This document shows, one piece after another, positions 1-8,613 of a stretch of 64,000 nucleotides of DNA. Made by a program: the position numbers and the translations under genes. Every line of letters starts with the position of its first letter. The first letter of the stretch is position 1. Below the pieces are notes generated by a model. That model was not told where the DNA came from. It was given only the letters and a program-made list of their open reading frames with translations, and ran no database searches. The stretch is from Chloracidobacterium sp. (GTDB lineage Bacteria; Acidobacteriota; Blastocatellia; Pyrinomonadales; Pyrinomonadaceae): positions 41,001 to 105,000 of the forward strand of contig JADJJY010000002.1 of assembly GCA_016706275.1 (NCBI GenBank), given 5' to 3'.

Positions 1-1341
1 GAGAACCAATTTAACCGTGCGACGGACGCGATGCGGCAGCCGGGGTCGGTCTTTAAGCCCTTTGTTTACGCGACCGCGATCAACTCTGCGTACGACAGCG
101 GCACGCGGCAGTTTACCGCAGCGAGCATCCTCAAAGACGAAAAGCGGACATTTACATTTGGCACCGAAACCTACGCGCCAAATAATTATGGCGACACGTT
201 CTCGAATAAAGATACGACGCTGCGGGACGCTTTAGTCAAGAGTAAAAACGTCATCACCGTCGATCTGGCAATGCAGCTAAACATCGGAAAGGTGATGAAT
301 CTTGCGACCAAAGCCGGTCTGCCAAAGGTCGAAAAGGCTTATCCGTCGATGGCCCTTGGCACCGCAGAGGCGACGCCTTTGCAGGTTGCGACCGCCTATA
401 CAATGTTTGCAAACCTCGGCGACCGCGTTTTGCCCACGCCGATCACGAGAGTTACCTCAGGCGACGGCCGCACGAGTGTGTTGTCCACGCCCGATCGTAA
501 GAATGTCGTGCGTCCAGACGTTGCGTATGTGATGGACGACATGATGAAAGATGTCATCAACCGCGGCACCGCGGCTCAGGCTCAGAGCTGGGGCTTTCGC
601 AACAACGCCGGCAAGACGGCGTTTGCAGGTAAGACAGGGACTTCGCGTGACGGTTGGTTTGCCGGTTTTACGCCGGAGCTGGTGGTCGTGGTCTATGTTG
701 GATTTGATGACGGCAGCGATCTGGGGATGAAAGGCGCTGATTCGGCTATGCCGATATGGGCTGATTTTGTAAAAGAGGCTCTCGCGGCCCATCCCGAATG
801 GAACGGCGACTGGGCAATGCCCGCCGGTATCCGAAAAGCCGAGATCGACATCCGCAACGGAGCCCTTATCCGCGAACTCGACGCCCTCGGCGACATGGGG
901 CCGACGCCGACTCCGGTCCCGACGCCTGTTACCCCAAAAGGCCAGCCCACGCCGTACACCGAAGAGCTGCCGCCCATCCCCGAACCTGAGATCTACGTGA
1001 CCAACGTCCCGGCGGAGTTTCGCCGCATTGAGATTTTTATTTCCGGCACGGTGCCAAACCGTTCGATCCTGCCCATGGACGACGCCATTCCCGATGATCC
1101 GCTGCCCGACAAAACGCCAAGCCCGACACCGGTGGATCAAACCTGGCAAGACGGCACCGAACCGCCTAGCGGAGCCGCGCCTTCGGGCCAAGCTCGTGTC
1201 CCGGCCGACACAGGCGGCAGCGTGACAATCATGATCTGTCCTGTGACCCGAAACCGAGCGACGATCAATTGCCCCGACAAACAGGCGAAAACATTCAAGT
1301 CCGGCTCGGAACCAAAAGATTTTTGCACATTTCATCGCTAG
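1..1341 (+). CDS. penicillin-binding protein 1A, C-terminal part (5' end outside window)
   Basis: The reading frame is open from base 1, so the glycosyltransferase domain lies outside the window. What remains is the transpeptidase domain that cross-links peptidoglycan in the periplasm. Counting from base 1, the nucleophile motif SVFK is at residues 16-19 (context RQPGSVFKP), SKN at 81-83 and KTGT at 211-214, all in canonical order. After about residue 290 comes a Pro/Thr-rich linker (TPTPVPTPVTP) and a tail of about 150 residues with three cysteines near its end, which is longer than in enterobacterial PBP1A. The next gene converges on it. The class A PBP assignment is firm from the motif trio; the function of the tail is unknown. 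Confidence 0.93.
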   Translation, partial: ENQFNRATDAMRQPGSVFKPFVYATAINSAYDSGTRQFTAASILKDEKRTFTFGTETYAPNNYGDTFSNKDTTLRDALVKSKNVITVDLAMQLNIGKVMNLATKAGLPKVEKAYPSMALGTAEATPLQVATAYTMFANLGDRVLPTPITRVTSGDGRTSVLSTPDRKNVVRPDVAYVMDDMMKDVINRGTAAQAQSWGFRNNAGKTAFAGKTGTSRDGWFAGFTPELVVVVYVGFDDGSDLGMKGADSAMPIWADFVKEALAAHPEWNGDWAMPAGIRKAEIDIRNGALIRELDALGDMGPTPTPVPTPVTPKGQPTPYTEELPPIPEPEIYVTNVPAEFRRIEIFISGTVPNRSILPMDDAIPDDPLPDKTPSPTPVDQTWQDGTEPPSGAAPSGQARVPADTGGSVTIMICPVTRNRATINCPDKQAKTFKSGSEPKDFCTFHR

Positions 1342-1353
1342 CCCAAAGCAATG

Positions 1354-1404
1354 TTTTGGTCCGGTCCGGACCAGGTGGGCCAACGTGTACCAGGGTGGAC
1401 CAAG
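1354..1404. repeat. dispersed hairpin element, copy 1
   Basis: Begins TTTTGGTCCGGTCCGGACCA and continues with several GGTCC/GGACC units, ending GGACCAAG. The first 25 bases are identical to those at 12658. The arms TTTTGGTCC and GGACCAA can pair, and GGTCCGGACC inside is a perfect palindrome. It lies between two convergent genes. A terminator or protein-binding role is inference. Confidence 0.6.
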
Positions 1405-1429
1405 ATTCGATCTAGCGGGTGTAACCTAT

Positions 1430-1930
1430 TTATTTACAGGGAACGTCGATCTCGGGTGAGGTGACCGGCGTGGCGATAATGTTAAAAGCGCTGCCGGAAG
1501 GCTCGATGCGGGCGGCGTATTTATCGAGGGCGTAGATGGGGTTTGTTTTGATATCCGTGCGGACCTCGACGCCGACGCGGGCCCAGAAATATTTATCGCA
1601 TTGGTAAAAGGTGATATCGGTTGCGGTGCGTTTTTCTTTTGTCAGGAAATGATCGCGGACGGCCATCTCCATCTGTGTCGAGCCGCGAACCTGATCGCCG
1701 ACGCCGGGCAGAGTCAGGTAAAAAACGATGCCTCCGACGATAACGACGAGGCCGACAACGATGCCGAGGACTTTTAGATAATTACGCTCGCTGCCGGTTT
1801 CTTCTTTAACGGTTTGGAACAGGCGGTCTTTTTCGACTACGGCCGTAGCCGCAGGCGATTGAGTAGACTGCGGCTGTGATGCCGGGGCAACGGGCTTATT
1901 GTCGCTCAATATTCCTTTTTGAAACTTCAC
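1430..1930 (-). CDS. single-pass membrane protein of unknown function
   Basis: 166 residues. The N-terminal 55 or so are polar and rich in Pro, Gln and Ala. One strong membrane segment follows (VLGIVVGLVVIVGGIVFYLTL region, about residues 56-76), then a C-terminal domain of about 90 residues that would lie outside the membrane if the N-terminus is cytoplasmic. That domain has two cysteines, one near the end (DVPCK). I do not recognise the family. It converges with the PBP gene and is transcribed leftward like the prolyl oligopeptidase gene beyond it, but a terminator-like hairpin and a REP-like element separate the two, so they are probably independent. Confidence 0.7.
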   Translation of the reverse strand: MKFQKGILSDNKPVAPASQPQSTQSPAATAVVEKDRLFQTVKEETGSERNYLKVLGIVVGLVVIVGGIVFYLTLPGVGDQVRGSTQMEMAVRDHFLTKEKRTATDITFYQCDKYFWARVGVEVRTDIKTNPIYALDKYAARIEPSGSAFNIIATPVTSPEIDVPCK

Positions 1931-1974
1931 ATCGCGTCCAAAAGAGATATAGCCCCGTTTTGTTTTGGGAGCAA

Positions 1975-2002
1975 GAGAAAAGGCCCCGCGATGTGCGAGG
2001 CC
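1975..2002 (-). terminator. candidate terminator downstream of the prolyl oligopeptidase gene
   Basis: Read leftward, GGCCTCGC-ACATC-GCGGGGCC forms an 8-bp stem with one mismatch, followed by TTTTCTC. It lies about 70 bases past the stop codon of the leftward gene at 2072. Confidence 0.5.
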
Positions 2003-2017
2003 CCCGAAAGAGAACCA

Positions 2018-2070
2018 CCCCGTCAGCCGAGGCGGCTGCCACCCCTCCTTCGCAAGGAGGGGAGCTTTTT
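2018..2070. repeat. REP-like double hairpin
   Basis: Two adjacent hairpins: CAGCCG-AGG-CGGCTG (2024-2038) and CCCCTCCTT-CGC-AAGGAGGGG (2042-2062), the second followed rightward by AGCTTTTT. It ends two bases from the stop codon of the leftward gene. Paired GC-rich hairpins at gene ends are typical of REP/BIME-like dispersed elements. Only one copy is present in this window, so membership of a repeat family is inference. Confidence 0.55.
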
Positions 2071-2071
2071 A

Positions 2072-4186
2072 CTATTTCATCCCAAGGCTCTTGACCAGGA
2101 ATGCGTAGATGTCGGCTTGTTGTTCGATCGCTAGGGCGGTCGGTAAGCCAGCTCCGTGGCCGCCGCGGGTTTGGATGCGGATAAGGACCGGAGCATCACC
2201 TGCCTGAGCGTGCTGCATTGCAGCCGTGTATTTGAACGAATGAGCAGGGAACACGCGGTCATCGTGATCAGCCGTTGTCACTAAGGTAGGCGGGTATTTG
2301 GTACCGGGTTTGGCGTTGTGGTACGGCGAATAGGCGTACATCACCTTAAAGTCTTCGGCATTTGTCGGGTCGCCGTAATCCGAACGCCACGCCCAGCCGA
2401 TGGTGAACTTATCAAACCGGATCATATCCATCACACCGACCTGTGGGATCGCTGCACCGAAAAGATCCGGATGCTGGTTAAGCGTCGCACCGACAAGCAG
2501 GCCGCCGTTCGAGCCGCCTTGGATCGCGAGCTTAGGTGTAGAGGTGTATTTGTTTGCGATCAGCCATTTTGCGGCCCAGGCAAAATCGTCAAATGTATTT
2601 TGCTTGTTGAGCCGCGAACCGCCTTTCCACCAGTCTTTGCCGTACTCGGCACCGCCGCGAAGACACGCTGACGCATAAACGCCGCCCATTTCGAGCCACG
2701 CAACACGCGAAGCCGAAAATCCGGGCGTCGTCGAAATATTAAATCCGCCGTAACCATAAAGCAGCGTCGGATTGCTACCGTTGCGTTTCAAACCTTTCTT
2801 GTAGGTAAGGAACATCGGCACTTTTGTGCCGTCCTTGCTCGGGTAAAAGACCCGTTCGACCTCGTATTGTGTCGGGTCAAATTTCACCCCCGCCTTTCGA
2901 AAAACTTTGCTCTCGCCGGTTTTCATGTCGTAGCGATAGATGGTTGGCGGGGCGTTAAAGCTCGAGTAGGTGTAAAACGTCTCGGTATCGGTGCGTTTGC
3001 CGCCAAAACCGCCAGCCGTACCAATGCCCGGCAATTTGACGTCGCGGACAAATTTGCCGCTCGTTTCGTAGATCTTAAACGCCGTCGAAGCGTCCTGTAG
3101 ATAATTGAGAACGAATTGGTTGTTTATGAAGCTGACACCATTGAGCGTGTCGGCTGATTGCGGCACGACATCTTTCCAGATCATCGAACGGTCGAGCACG
3201 TTGCGTGAAACGACCTTGCCGCGCGGTGCGTCTTTGTCGGTCTGAAAATAAAACGTGGAGCCGTCGTTACCGAGGAAATTCCAGCTGTTTTCGAGATTTT
3301 CGACAAGCGGGACGATCGGGGCTTTTTCCATGGTCAGGTTTTTGAAATAGACCATGTTCATCCGCTCGGTGCCTTTGCCGACGGTGATGAGCAGCCAGTT
3401 ACCGTCTTCGGAGATCTCGGCTCCGCTAAAATACTCACCGTTATCGGGTCGTTCATAAACGACATAATCGTCGGACTGCGGCGTGCCGAGTTTGTGAAAA
3501 TATATCTTTTGGAAAAGTGTGGTCTGTTTGAGTTCTTCGCCTTTTTTCACCGGGGCATAGCTGCTGTAATAAAAGCCGCTGTTGTCTTTGAGCCACGCCG
3601 AGACGCCCTGACGGTTAGGTGCGAGCGTATCGGGTAAATCTTCACCGGTCACGGTGTTTCGGACGCGCCAAGTCGTGCGGTCGCTGCCGGCTTCGGAAAC
3701 GCCGTACGCCCAAAGCTTGCCGTCCTCGGTAAAGTTAGAGCCGTTCAACGCGGCAGTGCCATCCGCCCGGAGTTTATTCGGATCGAAAAATACCGTGCCC
3801 GGATCGTCAATAGATTTTGCCCTGTACCAGACGCTCTGATTCTGGAGGCCGTCATTCTTTGAATAAATGTAAAATCCGTCAGCGATCTTTGCCGGGGCTC
3901 CGAAACGCTCGTAATTGGTGAGTTCGGTGAGACGGTCTTTTATTTTTGCCCGCTGCGGAACCGATTGGATATAGGCGTCGGTGATCTTGTTTTCGGCGTC
4001 GATCCAAGACTTCATCTCGGCGGTCTCGGTATCTTCCATCCAGCGATACGGATCGGCAACGGATGTGCCGTGAAAATTATCGACCTGATCGCCGCGGCGC
4101 GGTTTGGGGTAATCAAATTTTTGTGCGGGAACGGCGGACGTCAGAAACGCACAAATAACTACAAAGAATAAAGTTCTCTTAAACAT
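2072..4186 (-). CDS. secreted prolyl oligopeptidase (S9A)
   Basis: Serine peptidase that cleaves short peptides after proline; 704 residues from the start chosen here. I use the ATG at 4186 instead of an upstream ATG at 4252 because it follows AAAGGAG at 12 bases and opens a clean signal peptide (MFKRTLFFVVICAFLTSAVPAQ). The first 70 residues of the mature protein and the C-terminal third form the alpha/beta hydrolase; the middle is the beta-propeller. The nucleophile motif is GGSNGGLL, the acid lies in TTADHDDRVFP and the base in TRGGHGAG, all in family order. Export suggests a role in degrading peptides in the periplasm or outside. It stands alone, 80 bases downstream of the GGDEF/EAL gene. 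Confidence 0.93.
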   Translation of the reverse strand: MFKRTLFFVVICAFLTSAVPAQKFDYPKPRRGDQVDNFHGTSVADPYRWMEDTETAEMKSWIDAENKITDAYIQSVPQRAKIKDRLTELTNYERFGAPAKIADGFYIYSKNDGLQNQSVWYRAKSIDDPGTVFFDPNKLRADGTAALNGSNFTEDGKLWAYGVSEAGSDRTTWRVRNTVTGEDLPDTLAPNRQGVSAWLKDNSGFYYSSYAPVKKGEELKQTTLFQKIYFHKLGTPQSDDYVVYERPDNGEYFSGAEISEDGNWLLITVGKGTERMNMVYFKNLTMEKAPIVPLVENLENSWNFLGNDGSTFYFQTDKDAPRGKVVSRNVLDRSMIWKDVVPQSADTLNGVSFINNQFVLNYLQDASTAFKIYETSGKFVRDVKLPGIGTAGGFGGKRTDTETFYTYSSFNAPPTIYRYDMKTGESKVFRKAGVKFDPTQYEVERVFYPSKDGTKVPMFLTYKKGLKRNGSNPTLLYGYGGFNISTTPGFSASRVAWLEMGGVYASACLRGGAEYGKDWWKGGSRLNKQNTFDDFAWAAKWLIANKYTSTPKLAIQGGSNGGLLVGATLNQHPDLFGAAIPQVGVMDMIRFDKFTIGWAWRSDYGDPTNAEDFKVMYAYSPYHNAKPGTKYPPTLVTTADHDDRVFPAHSFKYTAAMQHAQAGDAPVLIRIQTRGGHGAGLPTALAIEQQADIYAFLVKSLGMK

Positions 4187-4266
4187 ATTGCGTAGATACT
4201 CCTTTGCGAAATGAATTTTCGCTAAGTATAAGACGCTATACGTCGAAAGCAAAATTGTATTGCGAA

Positions 4267-6567
4267 TTAAAAGGCGGGGATGTTATCCGGCACTGAGTTA
4301 GTTACATCGGTGACGCTGTTTTGGAGGGATGGCAGCCAATTGCGGTGGTCGTAGAGGGCGGCCTCGGCTTTGTCGCGGGTCTGTGGACGCGAGAGCAGAT
4401 AGCCCTGGCCATAATCACAGCCGAGATTTTGCAGCAGCGCGAGCTGCGCCTCGGTCTCGATGCCTTCGGCGATGACCTTTTTCTTGAGGTTTTTGGCGAG
4501 CGAGATGATCGTTTGCAGTATCTCGGAATCTTCGCCGTTTTCGCCAACAGCAATGACAAACGAACGGTCTATCTTTAAGGTGTCGAACGGCAGACGGTGC
4601 AGATAGCTGAGGCTCGAATATCCAGTGCCAAAATCGTCGATGCTGAGCTGGACGCCTAGGGCTTTGAGCCGATTGAGCACGCTGATCGTGTGTTCGGCAT
4701 TTTCCATTGCGGCGCTCTCTGTGATCTCGAGTTTGAGCGACGCGGGGTCGATCTTTGAGATAGCTAGGGCATTTTCGACATCGTCTATTAAGTCATCGTT
4801 GGACAAATGCTTGCCGGAAATATTGACGCTAACGATAAGGTCGCGATAAGACGGATCGATCTTTTGCCATGCCGCAAGTTGCTTGCAGGTGCTTTCGAGG
4901 ATCCATTTGGTGATCGGAATGATGAGTCCGGATTCCTCCGCGATCGGGATGAATTTATTTGGCGGGATCTGGCCAAATTCGTTGTGATGCCAGCGAAGCA
5001 ATGCCTCAAAACCGAACAGGCCGCCGCTTTGCAGGTCTACCAACGGTTGGTAATGCATCGTCAACTCGTTGCGGTCGATAGCACTGCGTAAGTCGTTCTC
5101 GTAACGGACGCGTTCGAGAAACCGCTCGCGAAGGTCTTTGGTAAATACGGCAACTCCGCTGTTTTTCTCTTTAGCATAATGCATCGCAATGTCAGCGTCG
5201 CGGAGGATCTCTTCGGGTGTGCTGTATTCGGCGTCGCACGGGGCGATGCCGACATTTACGCTCAGGCTGATGCGGTTGCCGCTAAGGCTAAATGGCTGTG
5301 CGATGCTGTCAAAGATACGACGGGCAACTTTCTGAGCCTTGCCGCTCGTGCCTAGATCTTTGAGTATGATCGCAAATTCGTCTCCGCCAATGCGGGCGAC
5401 CATGTCGGCGGAGTTGACCATTCGGACAAATCGTTTCGCGGCGACCATCAGAACCTTGTCCCCAAGCGTGTGTCCGAGGCTGTCGTTGATGTTTTTGAAC
5501 TTGCGAATGTCGAGGAACAATATTTGGAAAGTCGCTTTTGGATCGTTTTTATACCGATCGATCAGTTTTCGCAGGATATCGCCAAATTGCTTGCGGTTTG
5601 GCAGATCTGTTAGCGAATCATAAAGAGCCGCGTGTTGCAGATCCTTTTCGCTTTTGCGCAAGGCCTCATTAGCTAGCTCTTCTTTTTCAAGCGAGAGCGT
5701 CAGTTGCGATGCGTGCTTTTCAGCTTCACGGCGGCGCTCGCGTTCAACCTCAGCCTTTTCGCGTTCGGCTGATTCAGCCTGATGCATCGCTTCGCCGACC
5801 TTATTTATCGACTGGCGATAGCCAAAATATGCGATCGTCAAAGCGGTAAACGCGATCAAGCCGGTTAACAAATCGCCGAAATGAATGAGCTTATAGACAA
5901 TACCCGCCAAACCGGCTCCAACCATCTGAGTCATCGAGCTCGAAAAACAATCGCGTTTCCAGGTCACCCAGAGACTCGAGCCATCACTGGTCGAGCGAAC
6001 GATCGCCGCCAAAACGGATGAAGTTGCAAATTGCATTATCGCCAGACATCCAAGCGTTGACACCAGATGCGGGGTCGTCCCGGCGACCACCGAAACAAAA
6101 GGTAGCTTTGGGATGTAAAGCCACGCCAGATATGTGAACGATATCGATATCGAGTTAATCGCGACATTGGTCAATATCATCAAGCGACTGATCGTAAACC
6201 CTTTTGATCGGAGGTAGAGACAGCTTGCGAGATTTTCGAGGGCCGCGACTACTATTGCGGCCGGGCCGCCGTAGTACAAAAATGCCAGAAACACAGCCGC
6301 ATCCGAAAAGCTGATGGCAAATCGTGAGCGCGGCAATTCTAGGCTCATACGCGGAGCCACGATGGTCGAAAAAGCAATAACCAGCAAAAATCCCCAGCTC
6401 ACCGCAATTAACGGCAGATCTGCAAGCGCCGTTGCGAAGCAGATCGCTCCTATGAGGACAATTGTGTGTTTGGCATATTTTGAGATGGCTTCTCGATTCA
6501 TAACGGGAGATAACGGTGGGACGCGGGCCGTTGCAAAGCGGACATTGTGTGGGGATGAAGAATCCAC
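4267..6567 (-). CDS. membrane-bound GGDEF-EAL cyclic-di-GMP protein
   Basis: 766 residues. Residues about 35-250 hold several hydrophobic segments (MASE-like membrane sensor). Residues 255-310 are a charged coiled coil. The GGDEF domain has an intact signature at 394-398 (ARIGGDEFAI), and the EAL domain begins near 490 with FEALLRW (EAL at 521-523), DDFGTGYSSLSYL and AEGIETEAQL. Both signatures are intact, so the protein could both make and break cyclic-di-GMP; which activity dominates cannot be read from sequence. The frame opens at a GTG; an ATG at residue 23 (6501) would start just before the first membrane segment, and neither has a clear ribosome binding site. Confidence 0.92.
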   Translation of the reverse strand: MDSSSPHNVRFATARVPPLSPVMNREAISKYAKHTIVLIGAICFATALADLPLIAVSWGFLLVIAFSTIVAPRMSLELPRSRFAISFSDAAVFLAFLYYGGPAAIVVAALENLASCLYLRSKGFTISRLMILTNVAINSISISFTYLAWLYIPKLPFVSVVAGTTPHLVSTLGCLAIMQFATSSVLAAIVRSTSDGSSLWVTWKRDCFSSSMTQMVGAGLAGIVYKLIHFGDLLTGLIAFTALTIAYFGYRQSINKVGEAMHQAESAEREKAEVERERRREAEKHASQLTLSLEKEELANEALRKSEKDLQHAALYDSLTDLPNRKQFGDILRKLIDRYKNDPKATFQILFLDIRKFKNINDSLGHTLGDKVLMVAAKRFVRMVNSADMVARIGGDEFAIILKDLGTSGKAQKVARRIFDSIAQPFSLSGNRISLSVNVGIAPCDAEYSTPEEILRDADIAMHYAKEKNSGVAVFTKDLRERFLERVRYENDLRSAIDRNELTMHYQPLVDLQSGGLFGFEALLRWHHNEFGQIPPNKFIPIAEESGLIIPITKWILESTCKQLAAWQKIDPSYRDLIVSVNISGKHLSNDDLIDDVENALAISKIDPASLKLEITESAAMENAEHTISVLNRLKALGVQLSIDDFGTGYSSLSYLHRLPFDTLKIDRSFVIAVGENGEDSEILQTIISLAKNLKKKVIAEGIETEAQLALLQNLGCDYGQGYLLSRPQTRDKAEAALYDHRNWLPSLQNSVTDVTNSVPDNIPAF

Positions 6568-6786
6568 CTAAGAAAGTTTAACACGTTTAACACTAAAAAG
6601 CCACATAAAATAAGGGCTATTTAGTAGAAAGTGGATACCGGTTATACACCTGCAAAGTGTATAAGAAGTATGCAGTTTGTTAAGTGCAAGAAAACAAGCT
6701 ATTTAACCGTGAAGTTACAGTCAAGTGGAAACAAAGTATCCAAAGAAGGTCAATGTTGAAACTGAAGTGTTGGAGAGAATTGTCTG

Positions 6787-6810
6787 TCTGTAAATCTATG
6801 TAAATACAGA
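6787..6810. promoter_or_regulatory. inverted repeat TCTGTA-N12-TACAGA, possible activator site
   Basis: A perfect 6-bp inverted repeat with arms 18 bases apart start to start, about 35-60 bases upstream of the sigma-54-like promoter at 6844. Enhancer-binding activators bind dyads upstream of such promoters, and NifA sites have the related form TGT-N10-ACA. The role is inference. The remainder of the 367-base gap 6568-6934 is AT-rich with no gene or strong hairpin that I can see. Confidence 0.35.
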
Positions 6811-6843
6811 AGTTATGTGATTGGGCGACGTTGTGGCACACTT

Positions 6844-6859
6844 TGGCACGCGGCTTGTA
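6844..6859 (+). promoter_or_regulatory. sigma-54-like (-24/-12) promoter of the GIIVGD-repeat gene
   Basis: TGGCACG-CGGC-TTGTA has the exact spacing of the sigma-54 consensus TGGCACG-N4-TTGCW. The one mismatch is T for C in the -12 GC pair. Transcription would start near 6870, giving a leader of about 65 bases. A sigma-54-type activator gene lies at 15505. I saw no convincing -35/-10 pair in the same stretch. Confidence 0.5.
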
Positions 6860-6934
6860 ATAGAGAGGGCAGGAAGAACAAACAAGGCGGGTTTCGAAAT
6901 TAAATTAAAAAACTTTTAGGAGAAGATAAATAAA

Positions 6935-7222
6935 ATGAAAAAGACATTCACAACACTCACATTGGCTCTCGTACTTACACTCGGATCGACCTTTACATTT
7001 GCAAGCGGCGGCATCATCGTCAGCGACGCAACCGGCATAATCGTTGGTGACAAAAATGAAACCAAATGCGACAACGGCAAAGACGGAATCATCGTTGGCG
7101 ATATCGTAGGCATCATCGTCGGTGACATCGTAGGCATCATCGTTGGCGACAAGGCTACACCTTGCTCAGAAAAAGACGGCATCATCGTTGGCGACGCAAC
7201 GGGCATCATCGTCGGTGACTAA
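6935..7222 (+). CDS. small secreted GIIVGD-repeat protein
   Basis: 95 residues. An N-terminal signal peptide (MKKTFTTLTLALVLTLGSTFTFA) is followed by about 72 residues almost entirely made of seven copies of a GII-V-G/S-D hexamer: one GIIVSD and six GIIVGD. They come as pairs (DATGIIVGD, DIVGIIVGD) split by two short polar spacers that each hold one cysteine (KNETKCDNGK and KATPCSEK). Such a short hydrophobic beta-strand repeat suggests stacked strands, as in beta-solenoids or functional amyloid, and the two cysteines could form a disulfide; both points are inference. TAGGAG precedes the ATG by 13 bases. I do not recognise a named family. A strong terminator follows, so it is monocistronic. 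Confidence 0.85.
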   Translation: MKKTFTTLTLALVLTLGSTFTFASGGIIVSDATGIIVGDKNETKCDNGKDGIIVGDIVGIIVGDIVGIIVGDKATPCSEKDGIIVGDATGIIVGD

Positions 7223-7257
7223 TTAACCAACGCTTTTCCTACACCGGGAGGAACAAC

Positions 7258-7294
7258 AAAAACAGCCTTGTCGGGATACCGATAAGGCTGTTTT
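7258..7294. terminator. bidirectional terminator between convergent genes
   Basis: AAAACAGCCTTGTCGG-GATA-CCGATAAGGCTGTTTT forms a stem of about 15 bp with one mismatch and A/T tails on both sides, so it can end the GIIVGD gene and the leftward cysteine desulfurase gene. Confidence 0.88.
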
Positions 7295-7307
7295 GATTTG
7301 AAAGGAT

Positions 7308-8498
7308 CTATTTTTTGGGGGAAAGCGATCTAAGAGTTTCTACTGCCTTCGGTAGCATTTCGATGACCTGATCGATGTCCTCGACGGTATTGAAACGCCC
7401 GAAGCTAAAACGGATCGCACCGCGTGCGAGTTCCTCGTCATGACCCAAAGCGCGGATCACGGGCGACGGTTCGAGTGAGCCGGACGAACATGCCGAGCCC
7501 GTCGAGACCGCTATACCCTGCATATCGAGGTTTATCAACAGCCCCTCGCCCTCGATAGAACGAAACGAGATGTTTGAGATATTAGGCAGCCGATTTTCTC
7601 GGTCGCCGTTAAAAACGACGTCAGAGATCATTTCGCCCACTTTTCTTTCAAAACTATTTCGCAGATGACCTAGCTCCTCCGCTGATCTTTTAAGCTCGTT
7701 CTGAGCTAACTCACACGCTTTGCCAAACGCCACGATATTGGAAACTGATTCTGTGCCTCCTCGACGCTCGCGTTCTTGACGGCCGCCGAGGTTTTGCGGA
7801 TGGAGCCGGACGCCGCGACGGACGTAGAGTGCACCGGAACCTTTTGGTGCGTAGATCTTATGCGCCGAGATCGAAAGCAGGTCGCAGCCGATCGCCTCGA
7901 CGTCGAGCGGCATCTTTCCGGCGGCCTGGACGGCGTCGGTGTGAAACCAGATCTTTTTACCCTCGCTTCTCAATTCTCGAACCAATTTACCGATCTCACC
8001 GATCGGCTGGAGCGTGCCGATCTCATTGTTGGCGGCCATGATCGAGATCAAGGCGGTATCGTCGGTGATCGCTGATTTTACGTCGGCGAGTCGGACGATG
8101 CCGTTGTCATACACCGGTAAGTACGTAATCGACACGCCTTGTTTTTCGAGGTCTTCGCAAACGTTTAGCACAGCTGAATGCTCAATTGCGGATGTTATGA
8201 TGTGGGGCTTGGGGGTTGTGTCGCCGTCGCGATTTTGCCTCGCCTCGATCAGTCCGCGGATCGCAAGATTATTGGCCTCGGTGCCGCCGGATGTAAAGAC
8301 GATCTCGTTTGGACGTGCGTTTATCAGTGCGGCGACCTGATGCCGGGCTTTGTCGAGAGCGGCACGGGCTTCTTGGCCATAGAAATGAATGCTAGACGCG
8401 TTGCCAAATTTAGCCATCAAATAGGGGAGCATGGCTTCGACGACGGCGGGGTCGATAGGTGTTGTGGCACTGTTATCGAGATATATGCGGCGAAACAT
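7308..8498 (-). CDS. cysteine desulfurase (NifS/IscS family)
   Basis: PLP enzyme of 396 residues that takes sulfur from cysteine for Fe-S clusters and thio-modifications. The N-terminus YLDNSATTPIDPAV is typical. The PLP lysine is K214 in SISAHKIYAPKG, and the persulfide cysteine is C337 in VSTGSACSSGS, on the short loop of group I enzymes. No iscU, iscR or mnmA lies beside it, so its partner is not apparent; the divergent neighbour is a radical SAM protein, which itself needs an Fe-S cluster. The start at 8498 gives the usual family N-terminus. Confidence 0.95.
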   Translation of the reverse strand: MFRRIYLDNSATTPIDPAVVEAMLPYLMAKFGNASSIHFYGQEARAALDKARHQVAALINARPNEIVFTSGGTEANNLAIRGLIEARQNRDGDTTPKPHIITSAIEHSAVLNVCEDLEKQGVSITYLPVYDNGIVRLADVKSAITDDTALISIMAANNEIGTLQPIGEIGKLVRELRSEGKKIWFHTDAVQAAGKMPLDVEAIGCDLLSISAHKIYAPKGSGALYVRRGVRLHPQNLGGRQERERRGGTESVSNIVAFGKACELAQNELKRSAEELGHLRNSFERKVGEMISDVVFNGDRENRLPNISNISFRSIEGEGLLINLDMQGIAVSTGSACSSGSLEPSPVIRALGHDEELARGAIRFSFGRFNTVEDIDQVIEMLPKAVETLRSLSPKK

Positions 8499-8613
8499 AT
8501 TGTAAGTCTAACGCCTTTTGCTGTGTTGCTGAAACAACCGCCGATGATATAAATTAGAGAATGGTCTATTGTGCCTAAATTGTGTTTGGTGAACGATAGA
8601 CCGGGGATGAAAT

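Noticed and set aside
457..1383. Leftward 308-residue frame opposite the PBP1A gene
   Set aside because: Antisense to conserved transpeptidase motifs and to the Pro-rich tail; low-complexity Arg-rich translation typical of shadow frames.
6916..7209. Leftward 97-residue frame opposite the GIIVGD gene (SPTMMPT repeats)
   Set aside because: It is the mirror of the coding repeat; it has no ribosome binding site or signal peptide, and the + strand protein has both.
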